Assembly: GCF_900166595.1 (NCBI RefSeq)
Contig: NZ_LT745763.1
Location: 124,001 to 188,000, forward strand
DNA length: 64,000 bases
Reading direction: 5' to 3'
Source of the DNA: Virgibacillus dokdonensis
GTDB taxonomy: Bacteria > Bacillota > Bacilli > Bacillales > Amphibacillaceae
The notes under the pieces were generated by a model. It saw only the letters and a list, made by a program, of their open reading frames with translations. It searched no databases and was not told the DNA's origin. Shown here one piece after another: positions 34,871 through 44,020 of the stretch. Made by a program: the position numbers and the translations under genes. Numbering within the stretch: position 1 is the stretch's first letter; each line of letters opens with the position of its first letter.

Positions 34871-37318
34871 TTATTCTTTCTCCCGGATCATAGAATATAT
34901 GGATTCTTTATTGATTAAAGTCCCTAAAAATAGAGAACCTATGGTCAACAAAGCAAACAGCACCAATGTTGATATAATAAAGTAGTATAGATATTGATAA
35001 GTTGGGTAGATATGATTTATTTTTAATAAAACAATCAAATATATGGATAAGCTTAATAATGTTGCTATTATAAGATAAACTAACAATTCAAGCTGGAGCG
35101 AACGTAAGACCTTCTTTTCTGTGTAGCCTAACGATAGGTATATTCCCCATCTTCTTTTTTGAGTCATGTATTTACTAAATACAACTACCACAAGGGTGAG
35201 GATGGATAGGACTGCTGACACTGCAAAAGCTAATTTTCCATAAAAACCTACTAAGTTAGATATTTTTGTATCATTCATCATAAACTCTGGTATGTTTTGG
35301 TACATACTACCAGGAATAGTTGCTGTTAACTCTAAAAGAAACGATTCAATGCTTTCTTTTTTTTCTGCGCTTAAATTGTCTTCTACATAAATGGAAAGGT
35401 CTTTATATCCTTGAAACATATGATTACTTAGTGCTGTTTCTTCACTCATGACTATTGTTAGCTGATTATCTTCTTCAATAGATAAAGAATCATCAATTTT
35501 TATACGAAAAGGATAGTTATTGTATTGCAAAATCTCATATTTCCATTCTCTAGTATGCAAACTATTAGAGTCGAAAAACTTTTGAATAAAATTAATGTTT
35601 TCGTTATCTAAACTGTTTTCTTTTCTATTTTCATCTATAGTACCTGGATTGTGTATGATTACTTTTCCAATAAAATCAGTATAATTAAGCTGCTTATATA
35701 CAGTATCAAATTCCTGTTTATCTAATAAAATATATTTTACGTTTGGAATCAATGAATTTCCATTATAAGATCCCTCTTCTTCTGTATCTTGCTCATTTAT
35801 CCAATCTTGGAGATTGGAAGTGATAAGATTTGGATTTAATGAGGGATGAACATCCATCATGAAAGGCTCTTTTTCTACAAATTTTATACCGTCTATACTT
35901 TTCAATTCTTTAACTTTTTCTGGCTTGAATGTTATTCCTGGCTCACTTAATACATTTAAACCGTCCATAACATCATAAGTAAAACCTTCTTGAGAGCTTA
36001 TATAATAGGCCTGTTGTGAGTCCCATACACCTGCTGATTCTTTTTGAAGGAATATTGAAAAATTGAGAGTTAGGGTAGCTATACACAAAACTATAACTGT
36101 AAAAATGAATTGTTTTGGGTGCGGCATTACTTGAATAGCAAATTGTTTTAATTTAATATTTTTTATGTTTTGAATATATTTCCAAATATAGGAATGTGAT
36201 GCTGAAATTCCTCTTAAAACATTATTAATACTTGTATGCTTTACTCGTTCAATTGATAAAATTGAATTAATAATAAGAATTACAAATAGAATAATAAGGA
36301 ATATTCCTACAAAAGATAAACTTAATAAATGGAATTGACCTTGTCCATATGTGTGTTTAATAATTAATATATGCAAAATAGCTTGTAAAGGGATAGATAA
36401 TGTTAGCCCCAAGATGAAGATAATGGCACACTGATTGATACAAATTTTATAAAGGTTTACATTTAATGCTCCAGTTGCTTTCATAGCTGCAAATTTTTTA
36501 CTTTGATCTAGATTATAATAGGAGAATAAATTTAAAATGCAAAAGGTAGCTGAAATTAAACAAAGAATTTGAAATACAAATGAAAGTATTGAAATGGTTT
36601 CATAATCTATAAGCCCTTTGTAATATAGGCCCTCATTAAAAATACCTTCACTTTCTTCGTATTGATTAATTAGCTCGTAAGCATCTTCTTCCACTGACTT
36701 TTTACTTCCCTCAAATAAAAAAAGGAAATTATTAATTTTAGAACTTAACTCTGTATCTTTATGAGGAATAAATATATTTGGAAAATCATTTAGGCCTTTT
36801 TCAACATCATAGGGAACTGTCCATTTTGAGGAATAGTTTTGAATAACCCCTGTTAATGTTACAACTTTTTGTGCATCCTCAAATTGAAGTTTTTTTTGCT
36901 CTCCTATCTTCCAGTCTTCATCAATCAGTTTTAAATAGGCTTCTTCTATGGCAACTTCGCCTTTACTTTTTGGATAAACTCCCTCAATTAACTTAATTCT
37001 ACCCATATTTATAGCATCTGTATCCATCCAGCCGACGGTGGCTTTTACATCTTCTTTAATGTCAATTGTTGTCTCTATATGGTATTGACCAACTTTGTTT
37101 GTTTTTTTGGATAGTTCCTCTTTATTTGCATTTATATTAATTAATGCTCCAGTGTGCTCTCCGTAAATACTATAAGAATTCTCAATTAAATTATATTTGA
37201 TAGATTCTGATGCAGTATGTATAGAAGAAATAGCAGAGATCATTAACGCTAAAGAAAGACTCATTGTTAACAACCATTTCTTCCTGGAGAGCAAGAGCTT
37301 TGAACTCAGCTTAAACAT
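34871..37318 (-). CDS. FtsX-like ABC transporter permease, double module
   Basis: An 815-residue membrane protein. One membrane segment near residues 18-38 is followed by a large outer domain, three segments at about 245-360, a further segment near 400-420, a second large outer domain, and three segments at about 690-810. This is the MacB/FtsX plan repeated once. SKYMTQKRRWGIYLSLGYTE is the coupling motif before the C-terminal segments. The ATG at 37318 overlaps the ATPase gene by 8 bases and has AAGGTGG 9 bases upstream. It is the last gene of a four-gene operon. The outer domains show no family I know. A role in peptide export, resistance or sensing is inferred from context. Confidence 0.8.
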   Translation of the reverse strand: MFKLSSKLLLSRKKWLLTMSLSLALMISAISSIHTASESIKYNLIENSYSIYGEHTGALININANKEELSKKTNKVGQYHIETTIDIKEDVKATVGWMDTDAINMGRIKLIEGVYPKSKGEVAIEEAYLKLIDEDWKIGEQKKLQFEDAQKVVTLTGVIQNYSSKWTVPYDVEKGLNDFPNIFIPHKDTELSSKINNFLFLFEGSKKSVEEDAYELINQYEESEGIFNEGLYYKGLIDYETISILSFVFQILCLISATFCILNLFSYYNLDQSKKFAAMKATGALNVNLYKICINQCAIIFILGLTLSIPLQAILHILIIKHTYGQGQFHLLSLSFVGIFLIILFVILIINSILSIERVKHTSINNVLRGISASHSYIWKYIQNIKNIKLKQFAIQVMPHPKQFIFTVIVLCIATLTLNFSIFLQKESAGVWDSQQAYYISSQEGFTYDVMDGLNVLSEPGITFKPEKVKELKSIDGIKFVEKEPFMMDVHPSLNPNLITSNLQDWINEQDTEEEGSYNGNSLIPNVKYILLDKQEFDTVYKQLNYTDFIGKVIIHNPGTIDENRKENSLDNENINFIQKFFDSNSLHTREWKYEILQYNNYPFRIKIDDSLSIEEDNQLTIVMSEETALSNHMFQGYKDLSIYVEDNLSAEKKESIESFLLELTATIPGSMYQNIPEFMMNDTKISNLVGFYGKLAFAVSAVLSILTLVVVVFSKYMTQKRRWGIYLSLGYTEKKVLRSLQLELLVYLIIATLLSLSIYLIVLLKINHIYPTYQYLYYFIISTLVLFALLTIGSLFLGTLINKESIYSMIREKE

Positions 37319-37973
37319 TCTCGTATTCCACCTTGAGGTGTCCATCTTTAATTGTGAATAAACTATGTGGCAACTTTATTAGATTTTTTTCATGTGTTAC
37401 CACTACTAAAGATAGCTTTTGTGTATGTGTTAGACTTGTCAACAAACTGATGATAATATCAGTAGTTTCTGAATCTAAATTTCCAGTTGGTTCATCTGCA
37501 AAAATAACTTTTGGTGAGGTAATCAACGCTCTGGCAATAGCAACACGCTGTTGTTCTCCACCAGAAAGAAAACCAGGTTTCTTATCTAAGTGCCTTTCAA
37601 TCCCTAAGCTAGTAGTAAGTTCTCTTAAATTCCATTTTGATTTTTTTTGAATAAAATTTAACGGTAATTCAATATTTTCTCTTACTGTTAATTCGGGAAT
37701 TAATTGAAAGGACTGGAAAACAAAACCAAACAGTTCTCCACGTATTCTGGAACGTTTTTTGTCTGTCATATCGTAAAGAGATTCATTTTCTACATAAACT
37801 TTTCCCGTACTCGGTTCTTCCATTCCGCCAAGTAAACTGAGAAAAGTTGATTTTCCTGAACCACTTTTACCCTGGATTACATATATGGAGCCTTCTCGGA
37901 TAGAGAAAGTTGTTGATTTAACTACTGAGTAACCGTTATATGTTTTGCTTATATCTCTTGCTTGTAAGATCAA
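37311..37973 (-). CDS. ABC transporter ATPase, MacB/LolD-type
   Basis: A 220-residue nucleotide-binding protein. GKSGSGKST (about residue 36) is Walker A, FLSGGEQQRVAIARAL the signature motif, VIFADEPTGNLDS Walker B, and VVTHEKN the switch histidine. This subfamily energises FtsX-like permeases in mechanotransmission or peptide-resistance systems. It overlaps the permease gene downstream and follows the VanZ-like gene by about 43 bases. RBS TAGGAGGG. Confidence 0.92.
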   Translation of the reverse strand: MILQARDISKTYNGYSVVKSTTFSIREGSIYVIQGKSGSGKSTFLSLLGGMEEPSTGKVYVENESLYDMTDKKRSRIRGELFGFVFQSFQLIPELTVRENIELPLNFIQKKSKWNLRELTTSLGIERHLDKKPGFLSGGEQQRVAIARALITSPKVIFADEPTGNLDSETTDIIISLLTSLTHTQKLSLVVVTHEKNLIKLPHSLFTIKDGHLKVEYENV

Positions 37974-38016
37974 TCTATTTCCCTCCTAGTTAACCCTTAG
38001 TAAATAGTTTATGTTG

Positions 38017-38565
38017 TTAAGTGTTTTTTACTTTTATAAATAATTGAATTAGATAAAGCAAGTAGTATCCGATAACAATACCAAGAGCGTTTAAGATAAG
38101 ATCATCAATATCAATTGTTCTTGTACTAATGTCTACTAGATGCAATACTAGTTGACCTGTTTCAATAACTAAGGGAAACATTAGTGCAATTAATAAAAGT
38201 TTATTGAATGATACCCTTCTGTATATGATATAGATTAAGAACCCTATCGGGACTGTGAGTAAAATGTTACCAGCGATATTAATAAAAGCTGTAGAAAATG
38301 CTAATGTACCTGTTGAAACCTCTACAAAGTATTGAAAAATAGTTTTGAAGGGTATTAGATTTATAGGTAAATATTCAAGTAATAGAGTTGGAGTCATCCA
38401 AACGACATAAAATAAGATTATAAAATATGTAATGTATCCCAAGATAGTTAATTCTATCATTATACGTAGTTTGTATTTTCTGTAAAACAAAAACCTTGAA
38501 ATACCATAGATAAGCCAAGTAGGTAATACAAATAGTAATAGTACGTGCGGTAACCAAGTCATCAT
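38017..38565 (-). CDS. VanZ-like membrane protein
   Basis: A 182-residue protein with about five membrane segments. FINIAGNILLTVPIGFLIYI and PLVIETGQLVLHLVDIST are the conserved VanZ-family motifs (N-x2-GN-x5-P-x-G and E-x2-Q). VanZ proteins of several enterococci and clostridia raise resistance to teicoplanin or other cell-wall antibiotics by an unknown route. The start at MMTWLP has GAGGAG 9 bases upstream; 22 more codons are open 5'. It lies between the secreted-protein gene and the ABC genes, 67 bases after the former. Confidence 0.85.
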   Translation of the reverse strand: MMTWLPHVLLLFVLPTWLIYGISRFLFYRKYKLRIMIELTILGYITYFIILFYVVWMTPTLLLEYLPINLIPFKTIFQYFVEVSTGTLAFSTAFINIAGNILLTVPIGFLIYIIYRRVSFNKLLLIALMFPLVIETGQLVLHLVDISTRTIDIDDLILNALGIVIGYYLLYLIQLFIKVKNT

Positions 38566-38632
38566 TATAAATTGCTCCTCTACTATTATTTTGAAATGAA
38601 ACAAGCTCCTTGAAAGGAGCCTGTCCATCATA

Positions 38633-39040
38633 TTATTGCTTTATAGTCCCTTTACCTTTTACTCGATCACCATAGGCGCCGGCTTTTGTTTTAGTTACGC
38701 GAACGTTGTAATTATTATTTTTAACTGTACCAAAATTTCTTGAGAATCTTTTTCCATTAGCAGTGATATTGCTAGTACTATAGCTTTTTAAGAATCTCAC
38801 TAGAGATACTTTAAAAGCGGATTTAGAAGCTTTTACTTTTCCACTTGCCCAATAGGTGTTACCACTACCTGTTGTAGAAGTACTTTTATTCTTCAAAGCG
38901 TGATTAGTTGAACCTGTTACTTGATGTGAGATGTTAAAAGAATAAGACTTACTATAAGCTGATCCAACTATTGGAAAGCTCAAACTTATAATTAGTGCTG
39001 TGATAAACAAAATTTTTCCGAACTTTCTATTTTTTTTCAT
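38633..39040 (-). CDS. Secreted, strongly basic small protein of unknown family
   Basis: A 135-residue protein. The first 30 residues are a clear signal peptide (MKKNRKFGKILFITALIISL, cut probably after GSA-YS). The mature part has no cysteine, about twenty Lys/Arg and only one Asp, many Ser, Thr, Asn and Gly, and ends GDRVKGKGTIKQ. Beta-rich spacing is likely. It is first in an operon with a VanZ-like protein and an ABC exporter pair, like a bacteriocin or cell-surface-active peptide with its immunity/export genes, but it does not show the lactococcin 972 motifs I know. AGGGGG lies 12 bases before the ATG. Confidence 0.7.
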   Translation of the reverse strand: MKKNRKFGKILFITALIISLSFPIVGSAYSKSYSFNISHQVTGSTNHALKNKSTSTTGSGNTYWASGKVKASKSAFKVSLVRFLKSYSTSNITANGKRFSRNFGTVKNNNYNVRVTKTKAGAYGDRVKGKGTIKQ

Positions 39041-39142
39041 AATAATTAAAATCCCCCTAAAATTAAAATCAGTTCTCCTACTCTTACCGTTTGTTTAACT
39101 ATATTTTATGTGTATTTAGCCGCACCTTCGAAGTATACACCT

Positions 39143-39172
39143 ATTATATAAGAATTCCCCCCTTTCCTCCAA
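39143..39172 (-). promoter_or_regulatory. Possible promoter of the secreted-protein operon
   Basis: On the minus strand TTGGAG and TATAAT are spaced by 18 bases, about 100 bases before the start codon. The -10 is perfect, the -35 weak. Confidence 0.4.
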
Positions 39173-39412
39173 AATAATACCCCAAAATATTCCATTCGTC
39201 AACTTATTATGATAATTTTCGCAAAAAAATTAATAGTCGTTTATAAATTTTTATACTGGACTGGATTATCCTTTAAAATACACTATTCGTGTATCACCTA
39301 AAATAGTGAAATTGAAATGATGTTTAGGCAACACACCCATTTTCTATGTTTCATTTCAGAGCCGACTTAAATTTATCCAAATTGGACAAGTTTAAAACAA
39401 AAGTTAAATCGC

Positions 39413-39634
39413 GTTGATACCATCACTGTACAACAAGAAGCAGGGGAGGTTTCTTATCTTTCTTGTTCTTTTCAAAATCCACCTACAAAAGATTATTAAG
39501 CTTTTACTTTAATTCACAATGGTACTCGAATCTTCGAAGGTTTGAATACTTATAAAGATTCTACGTTACTCTAATGGAGGTATTTGTATAGAAGTTACTT
39601 AGATACTCGCATCGTTAAATACTGGTGTTTATAA
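39413..39634 (+). pseudogene. Short protein-like remnant with two stops
   Basis: The frame reads VDTITVQQEAGEVSYLSCSF, then a stop inside KDY*AFTLIHNGTRIFEGLN and a second stop after KDSTLL, ending at TAA 39634. Codon use looks coding on both sides of the stops. No start codon or family is recognised. It lies in the 875-bp gap before the MerR gene, which otherwise shows no gene. Confidence 0.3.
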
Positions 39635-39864
39635 TTTGAATTTTGGTTAGACCGTTTAATTATAGTGCAAGGGATAAATAATATTGGGAGAGTGGGAAAG
39701 ACTCTAACACATTCTATATTCGTTGAAACATATCCATTTAGCTATAAAAGAGGGAGAAGGTCTACCATACTTATATGAAACAGTAGGAAAATGTAAGAAC
39801 ACTATTAGTTGCAATCACTACTGTATGAACCTCTATTTTGACGTTTTCTATAGTATAAAAACCC

Positions 39865-39895
39865 TTTACATTCACGTAACGGAAACGTTTATGAT
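39865..39895 (+). promoter_or_regulatory. MerR-type promoter with a 19-bp spacer
   Basis: TTTACA (39865-39870) and TATGAT (39890-39895) are 19 bases apart, longer than the sigma-A optimum. Long spacers are the mark of promoters that MerR proteins untwist. The spacer holds ACGTAACGGAAACGT, a partial dyad. It precedes the MerR-fusion gene by 20 bases, so autoregulation is likely. Confidence 0.55.
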
Positions 39896-39915
39896 AAAAG
39901 TAGGAGGGATAAGCA

Positions 39916-40950
39916 ATGTATATTCAAGAAGTTGCCAAGCGGTTAAATACAACAGCAAGAACCATTCGATTTTATGAGGAAAAGGGTCTCCTATCACCTA
40001 GTAAGCAAGCGAATCAATATCGAACGTTTACAGATGAAGAAGTAGTAAGGATTAGCACGATATTAGCATTACGTGAATTTGGCGTTGGTATTAAAGAAAT
40101 AAAGCAGTTACTTGATGATCAAAAACAATATCGTATCCATGATTATTTGAATCTGCAACGTGCTGTGCTTTTTGAAAAATGGTTAGAAATGAAAGATATG
40201 ATTCACACGCTAGATCAGTTGTTAGAAGGAAATAACGATCAGTCGATTTCTACTAAAGATTTAATTGCTCTATCAAAGCATTTAAGAAAGCTAAAACATT
40301 TGCGCCAATCTTGGCAGGACAAATGGGATTTTGATGCACAAGCTTCGGATTATGATCAAAGTCTGAGAATAAGTGGTTATCGATTTAATGTCCATCAAGA
40401 CTATGAAACGGCCTTGGAGAAAGTGGTTGATACAATGCCTCTAGAAACAGGACAAACTTGTTTAGATATTGGCATTGGCACAGGAAATTTAGGGGCTAAA
40501 TTTTTAGCGAAAGGAGTTCATATTATTGGTGTAGACCAATCGGATAACATGTTGCAGGCATGTAAGCAAAAGCACCCAGAAATTGAAGTGCGTAAAGGCC
40601 ATTTTCTGGCTTTGCCAATTTTAGATCAACAAGTTGATGGAATTGTCTCCAGTTATGCGTTACATCATATTACAGATGAACAAAAACTGCTTGCATTAGC
40701 TGAAATGGATAGAGTTCTACGTCCAAACGGTGCTATCTGTATTGTAGACTTAATGTTTCAAGATGACGCGCATCGAGGCGAAGTAATGCAATATTTAAAA
40801 GAAAGTGGAAATACAGAGGCTATCTATGCGATTGAGGATGAGTTTTATGCAAATGGTTCTACCCTGTTAAATTGGCTACAGGAACATGATTACCATGTTA
40901 AAACGCATATTTTTAATCCGATACTAAGTATGGTTTACGCATTCAAATAG
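39916..40950 (+). CDS. MerR-type regulator fused to a SAM methyltransferase
   Basis: A 344-residue fusion. Residues 1-70 are a MerR DNA-binding domain (YIQEVAKRLNTTARTIRFYE, then GLLSP and REFGVGIKEIKQLL), followed by a coiled-coil dimer helix (75-130). Residues 135-344 are a class I methyltransferase: LDIGIGTGNLG (183-193) binds SAM, GVDQSDNM and YALHHIT are motifs II-IV. The C-terminal domain takes the place of the drug- or metal-binding domain of MerR proteins, so it may use the promoter to respond to SAM or a methyl acceptor. RBS AGGAGGG. Confidence 0.9.
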   Translation: MYIQEVAKRLNTTARTIRFYEEKGLLSPSKQANQYRTFTDEEVVRISTILALREFGVGIKEIKQLLDDQKQYRIHDYLNLQRAVLFEKWLEMKDMIHTLDQLLEGNNDQSISTKDLIALSKHLRKLKHLRQSWQDKWDFDAQASDYDQSLRISGYRFNVHQDYETALEKVVDTMPLETGQTCLDIGIGTGNLGAKFLAKGVHIIGVDQSDNMLQACKQKHPEIEVRKGHFLALPILDQQVDGIVSSYALHHITDEQKLLALAEMDRVLRPNGAICIVDLMFQDDAHRGEVMQYLKESGNTEAIYAIEDEFYANGSTLLNWLQEHDYHVKTHIFNPILSMVYAFK

Positions 40951-41035
40951 GTTAAAAGGCGTAAACTTTGGGATACAATGACAACTTTTTCAAACGGATC
41001 ATAAAGAAACATTGGCATCGTAGCAACGTTATACA

Positions 41036-41073
41036 GAAATAAGCTGCCTACATCAGAGGCAGCTTATTATTTT
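41036..41073. terminator. Bidirectional terminator between converging genes
   Basis: AATAAGCTGCCT (41038-41049) and AGGCAGCTTATT (41057-41068) form a perfect 12-bp stem, with T-runs on both sides. Confidence 0.85.
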
Positions 41074-41986
41074 AGTTTGCAAAATAATTTTTTAACCCAA
41101 TCGTAATTCCGTTGGCAACTTGATGTTGAAAACTGTTAGAACGAATGGTAGCAAAATCGTTATAATTAGTAAGAAATCCTAGCTCTAATAATATAGAAGG
41201 AGCATGATTATTCCTTAATACATAATAGTTATTTGGCATCATTCCTCTATCACGCAATGTGACAGCAGAAGCAAGACCTTGGTGAACATTCTCTGCTAGT
41301 TTCTGGTCTTTGGAAGAATAATAGAATGTATTTATGCCGTCTGCACTGGAGTTCGGAAATGCATTATAATGAACACTAATAAATGCATGGGTGGTATAAG
41401 CATCGCTAATTCGAATACGATCAGCTAAAGAAACATACGTATCACTTGACCGAGTTAACAATACATTTGCACCAGCTGCTCGTAATTGTTCTGCAATTTG
41501 CTTGGAAGTTTCAAGTGTTAAAAATTTCTCTCGTACACCGTTTATTCCAATAGAACCAGGATCGTAACCACCGTGTCCAGGGTCTAACATGATATTGTAT
41601 CCATTTAAGGAATGACTAGTATTGCTGGTTTGAACTTGTGGCTGTGCTTGAGAGGAACTGCTTCCTTCATTGGGCGTTGCTTGTACTTGTACCTGTACAG
41701 GTTTATCCTGTTTAGCAGGAATCAAATAATGTTTAGCAACCCATGCTTCTTTCCCACCAAAATAAGTCTGTACCCAGCCGTGTTGTTCACCGAATTCGAC
41801 TAATTGGTCCCCAGCTTGTAATTGCCCAACAATTTCCGAGTCTATAGATGGGCTGCTTCGCACATTTAATAGAGCTTGTCCAACGTCATACACATCCCCA
41901 TTAGCTGCATGGCTATTGTTAGGCAGCAAAAATAGAGAAGTTAGCACAATTGCTAAAGATGTTAGTGCATAATAGAAGTTTTTCAA
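41072..41986 (-). CDS. Secreted N-acetylmuramoyl-L-alanine amidase with SH3b domain
   Basis: A 304-residue cell-wall hydrolase. A signal peptide (about 1-27) is followed by a bacterial SH3 domain (ALLNVRSSPSIDSEIVGQLQ, about 33-85), a Gln/Ser/Pro linker, and an amidase_3 domain (about 120-304). Zinc ligands fit DPGHGGYDPG, the Glu of FLTLE and SVHYNAF; LLELGFLTN has the catalytic Glu. It cuts the bond between muramic acid and the stem peptide. I chose the TTG at 41986, which puts AAGGAGG 11 bases upstream and a signal peptide at the N-terminus; the open frame runs another 69 codons 5' without a ribosome site. Confidence 0.9.
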   Translation of the reverse strand: MKNFYYALTSLAIVLTSLFLLPNNSHAANGDVYDVGQALLNVRSSPSIDSEIVGQLQAGDQLVEFGEQHGWVQTYFGGKEAWVAKHYLIPAKQDKPVQVQVQATPNEGSSSSQAQPQVQTSNTSHSLNGYNIMLDPGHGGYDPGSIGINGVREKFLTLETSKQIAEQLRAAGANVLLTRSSDTYVSLADRIRISDAYTTHAFISVHYNAFPNSSADGINTFYYSSKDQKLAENVHQGLASAVTLRDRGMMPNNYYVLRNNHAPSILLELGFLTNYNDFATIRSNSFQHQVANGITIGLKNYFAN

Positions 41987-42565
41987 ATTAAGCACGGCCT
42001 CCTTCAATAAGATATAATTTTGCTTTATATAAATTCGTATTGAAACAGTTGCTTTTGGGGGCAGCTGATAGAATACGAGATAAAAGCTATATTTAAAAAA
42101 TATTACTGAAACGATTGGTGCTATGTTCATTGATAAGGAAAAACGTATTAATAAAGGTAACAAATATAGATAGTAGAATAATAGATTAAACAATCATTAA
42201 ACATTTAGAAAGATACCTTTTATCCGGCAACAATTTTACGTTACTTTGTGTATGATCGGTAAGGATAATTTTCAGGGTTATAAATCAAGTTTTTTAATGT
42301 TATAGCAACGCCTCATCCATTGTATCATAGAAGGGTGGTAGTAAATACCCATTTTATTGTTTCGAATACACTCTATAATAAGTATTCGGTTATACTTTTT
42401 TATCGGTACGGTTATCTTAAGTTTAAAGTAATTTTACGAGCTTTTTAATAGTATAACCAGAATAATAGATTTAAAACGATGGATTAAAAAACTGATTCCT
42501 TTTTACTAGAAAGAGATAAGCTTTTAGCGGATTTAATAGGGTAGGAGAGGAAAATAGTACATACG
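41987..42565. other. Gene-free DNA upstream of the amidase
   Basis: AT-rich. I see no gene. It presumably holds the amidase promoter, but I could not choose one with confidence. Confidence 0.3.
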
Positions 42566-42640
42566 GCTTATTTCGTTAGGGAAACTTGGCATATCGACAA
42601 GTCTTTATGGCGAAACCTTTGTGTTTCTGTAGTGTAAAAG
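42566..42640 (-). repeat. Family B repeat
   Basis: On the minus strand it reads TTTCGCCATAAAGACTTGTCG followed by ATATGCCAAGTTTCCCTAACG, close to the consensus; the stem has a mismatch. A separate stem (AACAGCTGCA with TGCAGCTGTT, 42643-42667) lies beside it. Confidence 0.6.
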
Positions 42641-42829
42641 AAAACAGCTGCAATTTGTGCAGCTGTTACCAATTGAGAAATTATAAGAGATACGTAATAA
42701 AAGAGTCTCAGCATATACATGTGCATCCCCTTTTTACTTAGAGAGCGTTATTTTCTATCAAAATGCTTGTAAGTAAGTGTTTTTATACAAAGACTACAGT
42801 TGTAATATAAGTGGGGCTGTAAAATAGGA

Positions 42830-43360
42830 TTAATCGAATAATTGAGAGGCTGCTTGAAGGGTTTGCTTATTAATAGCCATTTCTCCTGGTTTACGTGATT
42901 GACCGATTACATAGTTTTCTAGAGTCATGCCAAAAAACTGGCAAATATACTGAAATTGTTGAACGAGGGGCAATCCTTTTATATGTGGTTGATCGCCACC
43001 AACAAGAATAAGGTATACTTTTTTATCTTTTAACGTTTGGCGAAAATGCGGGTAATTGGGATCTCGTAAAACTTGCGACCAACGATCAATGAATGTTTTT
43101 AGTGGTCCGGACATGCCATACCAATAAATAGGGGTAGCGAAAACGACGGTCTCGTGTTTTAATAGTTGGTCAATTAAAAATAAATGGTCATCCAGTATGT
43201 GGGGAAATCCTTCTGTTGCGTGTCGCTTATCTACAATCGGTTCTATGTTGTAGTCGCGCAAATAAATATGTGTTGCTGTGTCTTGAGGGATAGCGTGATG
43301 GGTTAAAAATTCTGTATTCCCATTTGTCCTTGTTGAACCATGAAAGACTACTATACTCAT
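42830..43360 (-). CDS. NAD(P)H-dependent FMN reductase-like flavoprotein
   Basis: A 176-residue flavodoxin-fold protein. FHGSTRTNGNTEFL is the phosphate-binding loop and ATPIYWYGMSGPLKTFIDRW the FMN-contacting segment of the NADPH-dependent FMN reductase/iron-sulfur flavoprotein group. Likely moves hydride from NAD(P)H to quinones, nitro compounds or azo bonds. RBS AAGGAGGAAG. Single-gene unit; substrate unknown. Confidence 0.87.
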   Translation of the reverse strand: MSIVVFHGSTRTNGNTEFLTHHAIPQDTATHIYLRDYNIEPIVDKRHATEGFPHILDDHLFLIDQLLKHETVVFATPIYWYGMSGPLKTFIDRWSQVLRDPNYPHFRQTLKDKKVYLILVGGDQPHIKGLPLVQQFQYICQFFGMTLENYVIGQSRKPGEMAINKQTLQAASQLFD

Positions 43361-43692
43361 GTTGTTCTTCCTCCTTGAATGAAAGTGCCAAATTAGTAAA
43401 TAGTACCTTGTAAAATTGTATTCTAAAGATGAGCGTTTAGAAGTAACTTGCTAAGATGATTTTTGCATGAATATTCGTATGTCATACTATAATAAAATTA
43501 AGGGGAACCTTTTTGCGAGGTTGTTCGTATTAAACAATAGATAAATTGCCACTCTGTTTTGTGCCATGGATAGCAAGTCGTGCATGGGAATAAGCAGGAA
43601 AATCTGGTTTGACTTAGGTGAATAAATTAATTGTTCATAAAAAACCCTTGGCGCGTTGCGTGTAACATATAGAAGGCATAGGTGAAGCCATC
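43361..43692. other. Gene-free DNA between divergent genes
   Basis: No frame with a ribosome site. It must hold two divergent promoters, which I could not fix. Confidence 0.3.
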
Positions 43693-43998
43693 ATGAAAAA
43701 GACGGTCATTCTTTTTTTAATAGTACTTTTTATATCCGTATATACTTGTTTCCTAACATATTGGTCTGGGTCTTATGTAGTTCTAGATCCAAATTGGCAG
43801 GAACAAACTGTTTTAACCCCAGAATCTGTACAAGACCCACGTGATATTTATGTTATTGATAAATGGATATATGCTTTTAAAATGTATCCAGTTAGAAGTA
43901 TTACATTTTTGTTGTCTGCTTCTGGTGTAATTGGTTTTTGTACGTATTTCGTTCGCAAATTTATACGTAAGCGCAAAAATGGTAATACGTTATTTTAA
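43693..43998 (+). CDS. Small membrane protein, DUF4306/YjdJ-like
   Basis: A 101-residue protein with two membrane segments (about 4-24 and 71-90). The loop contains TYWSGSYVVLDPNWQEQ and IDKWIYAFKMYPV, like the 'W-x-G-S...NP-W' pattern I recall for the DUF4306 family of Bacillus. The C-terminus is basic (RKFIRKRKNG), facing the cytosol. RBS AGAAGG lies upstream. Function unknown. It is followed after 22 bases by a second tiny membrane protein. Confidence 0.7.
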   Translation: MKKTVILFLIVLFISVYTCFLTYWSGSYVVLDPNWQEQTVLTPESVQDPRDIYVIDKWIYAFKMYPVRSITFLLSASGVIGFCTYFVRKFIRKRKNGNTLF

Positions 43999-44020
43999 AG
44001 GATATGGAGGGATAATGTAA

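Noticed and set aside
38633..39040. Lactococcin 972-family bacteriocin
   Set aside because: The operon layout is similar, but the mature protein lacks the tryptophan, histidine and glycine pattern I associate with that family.
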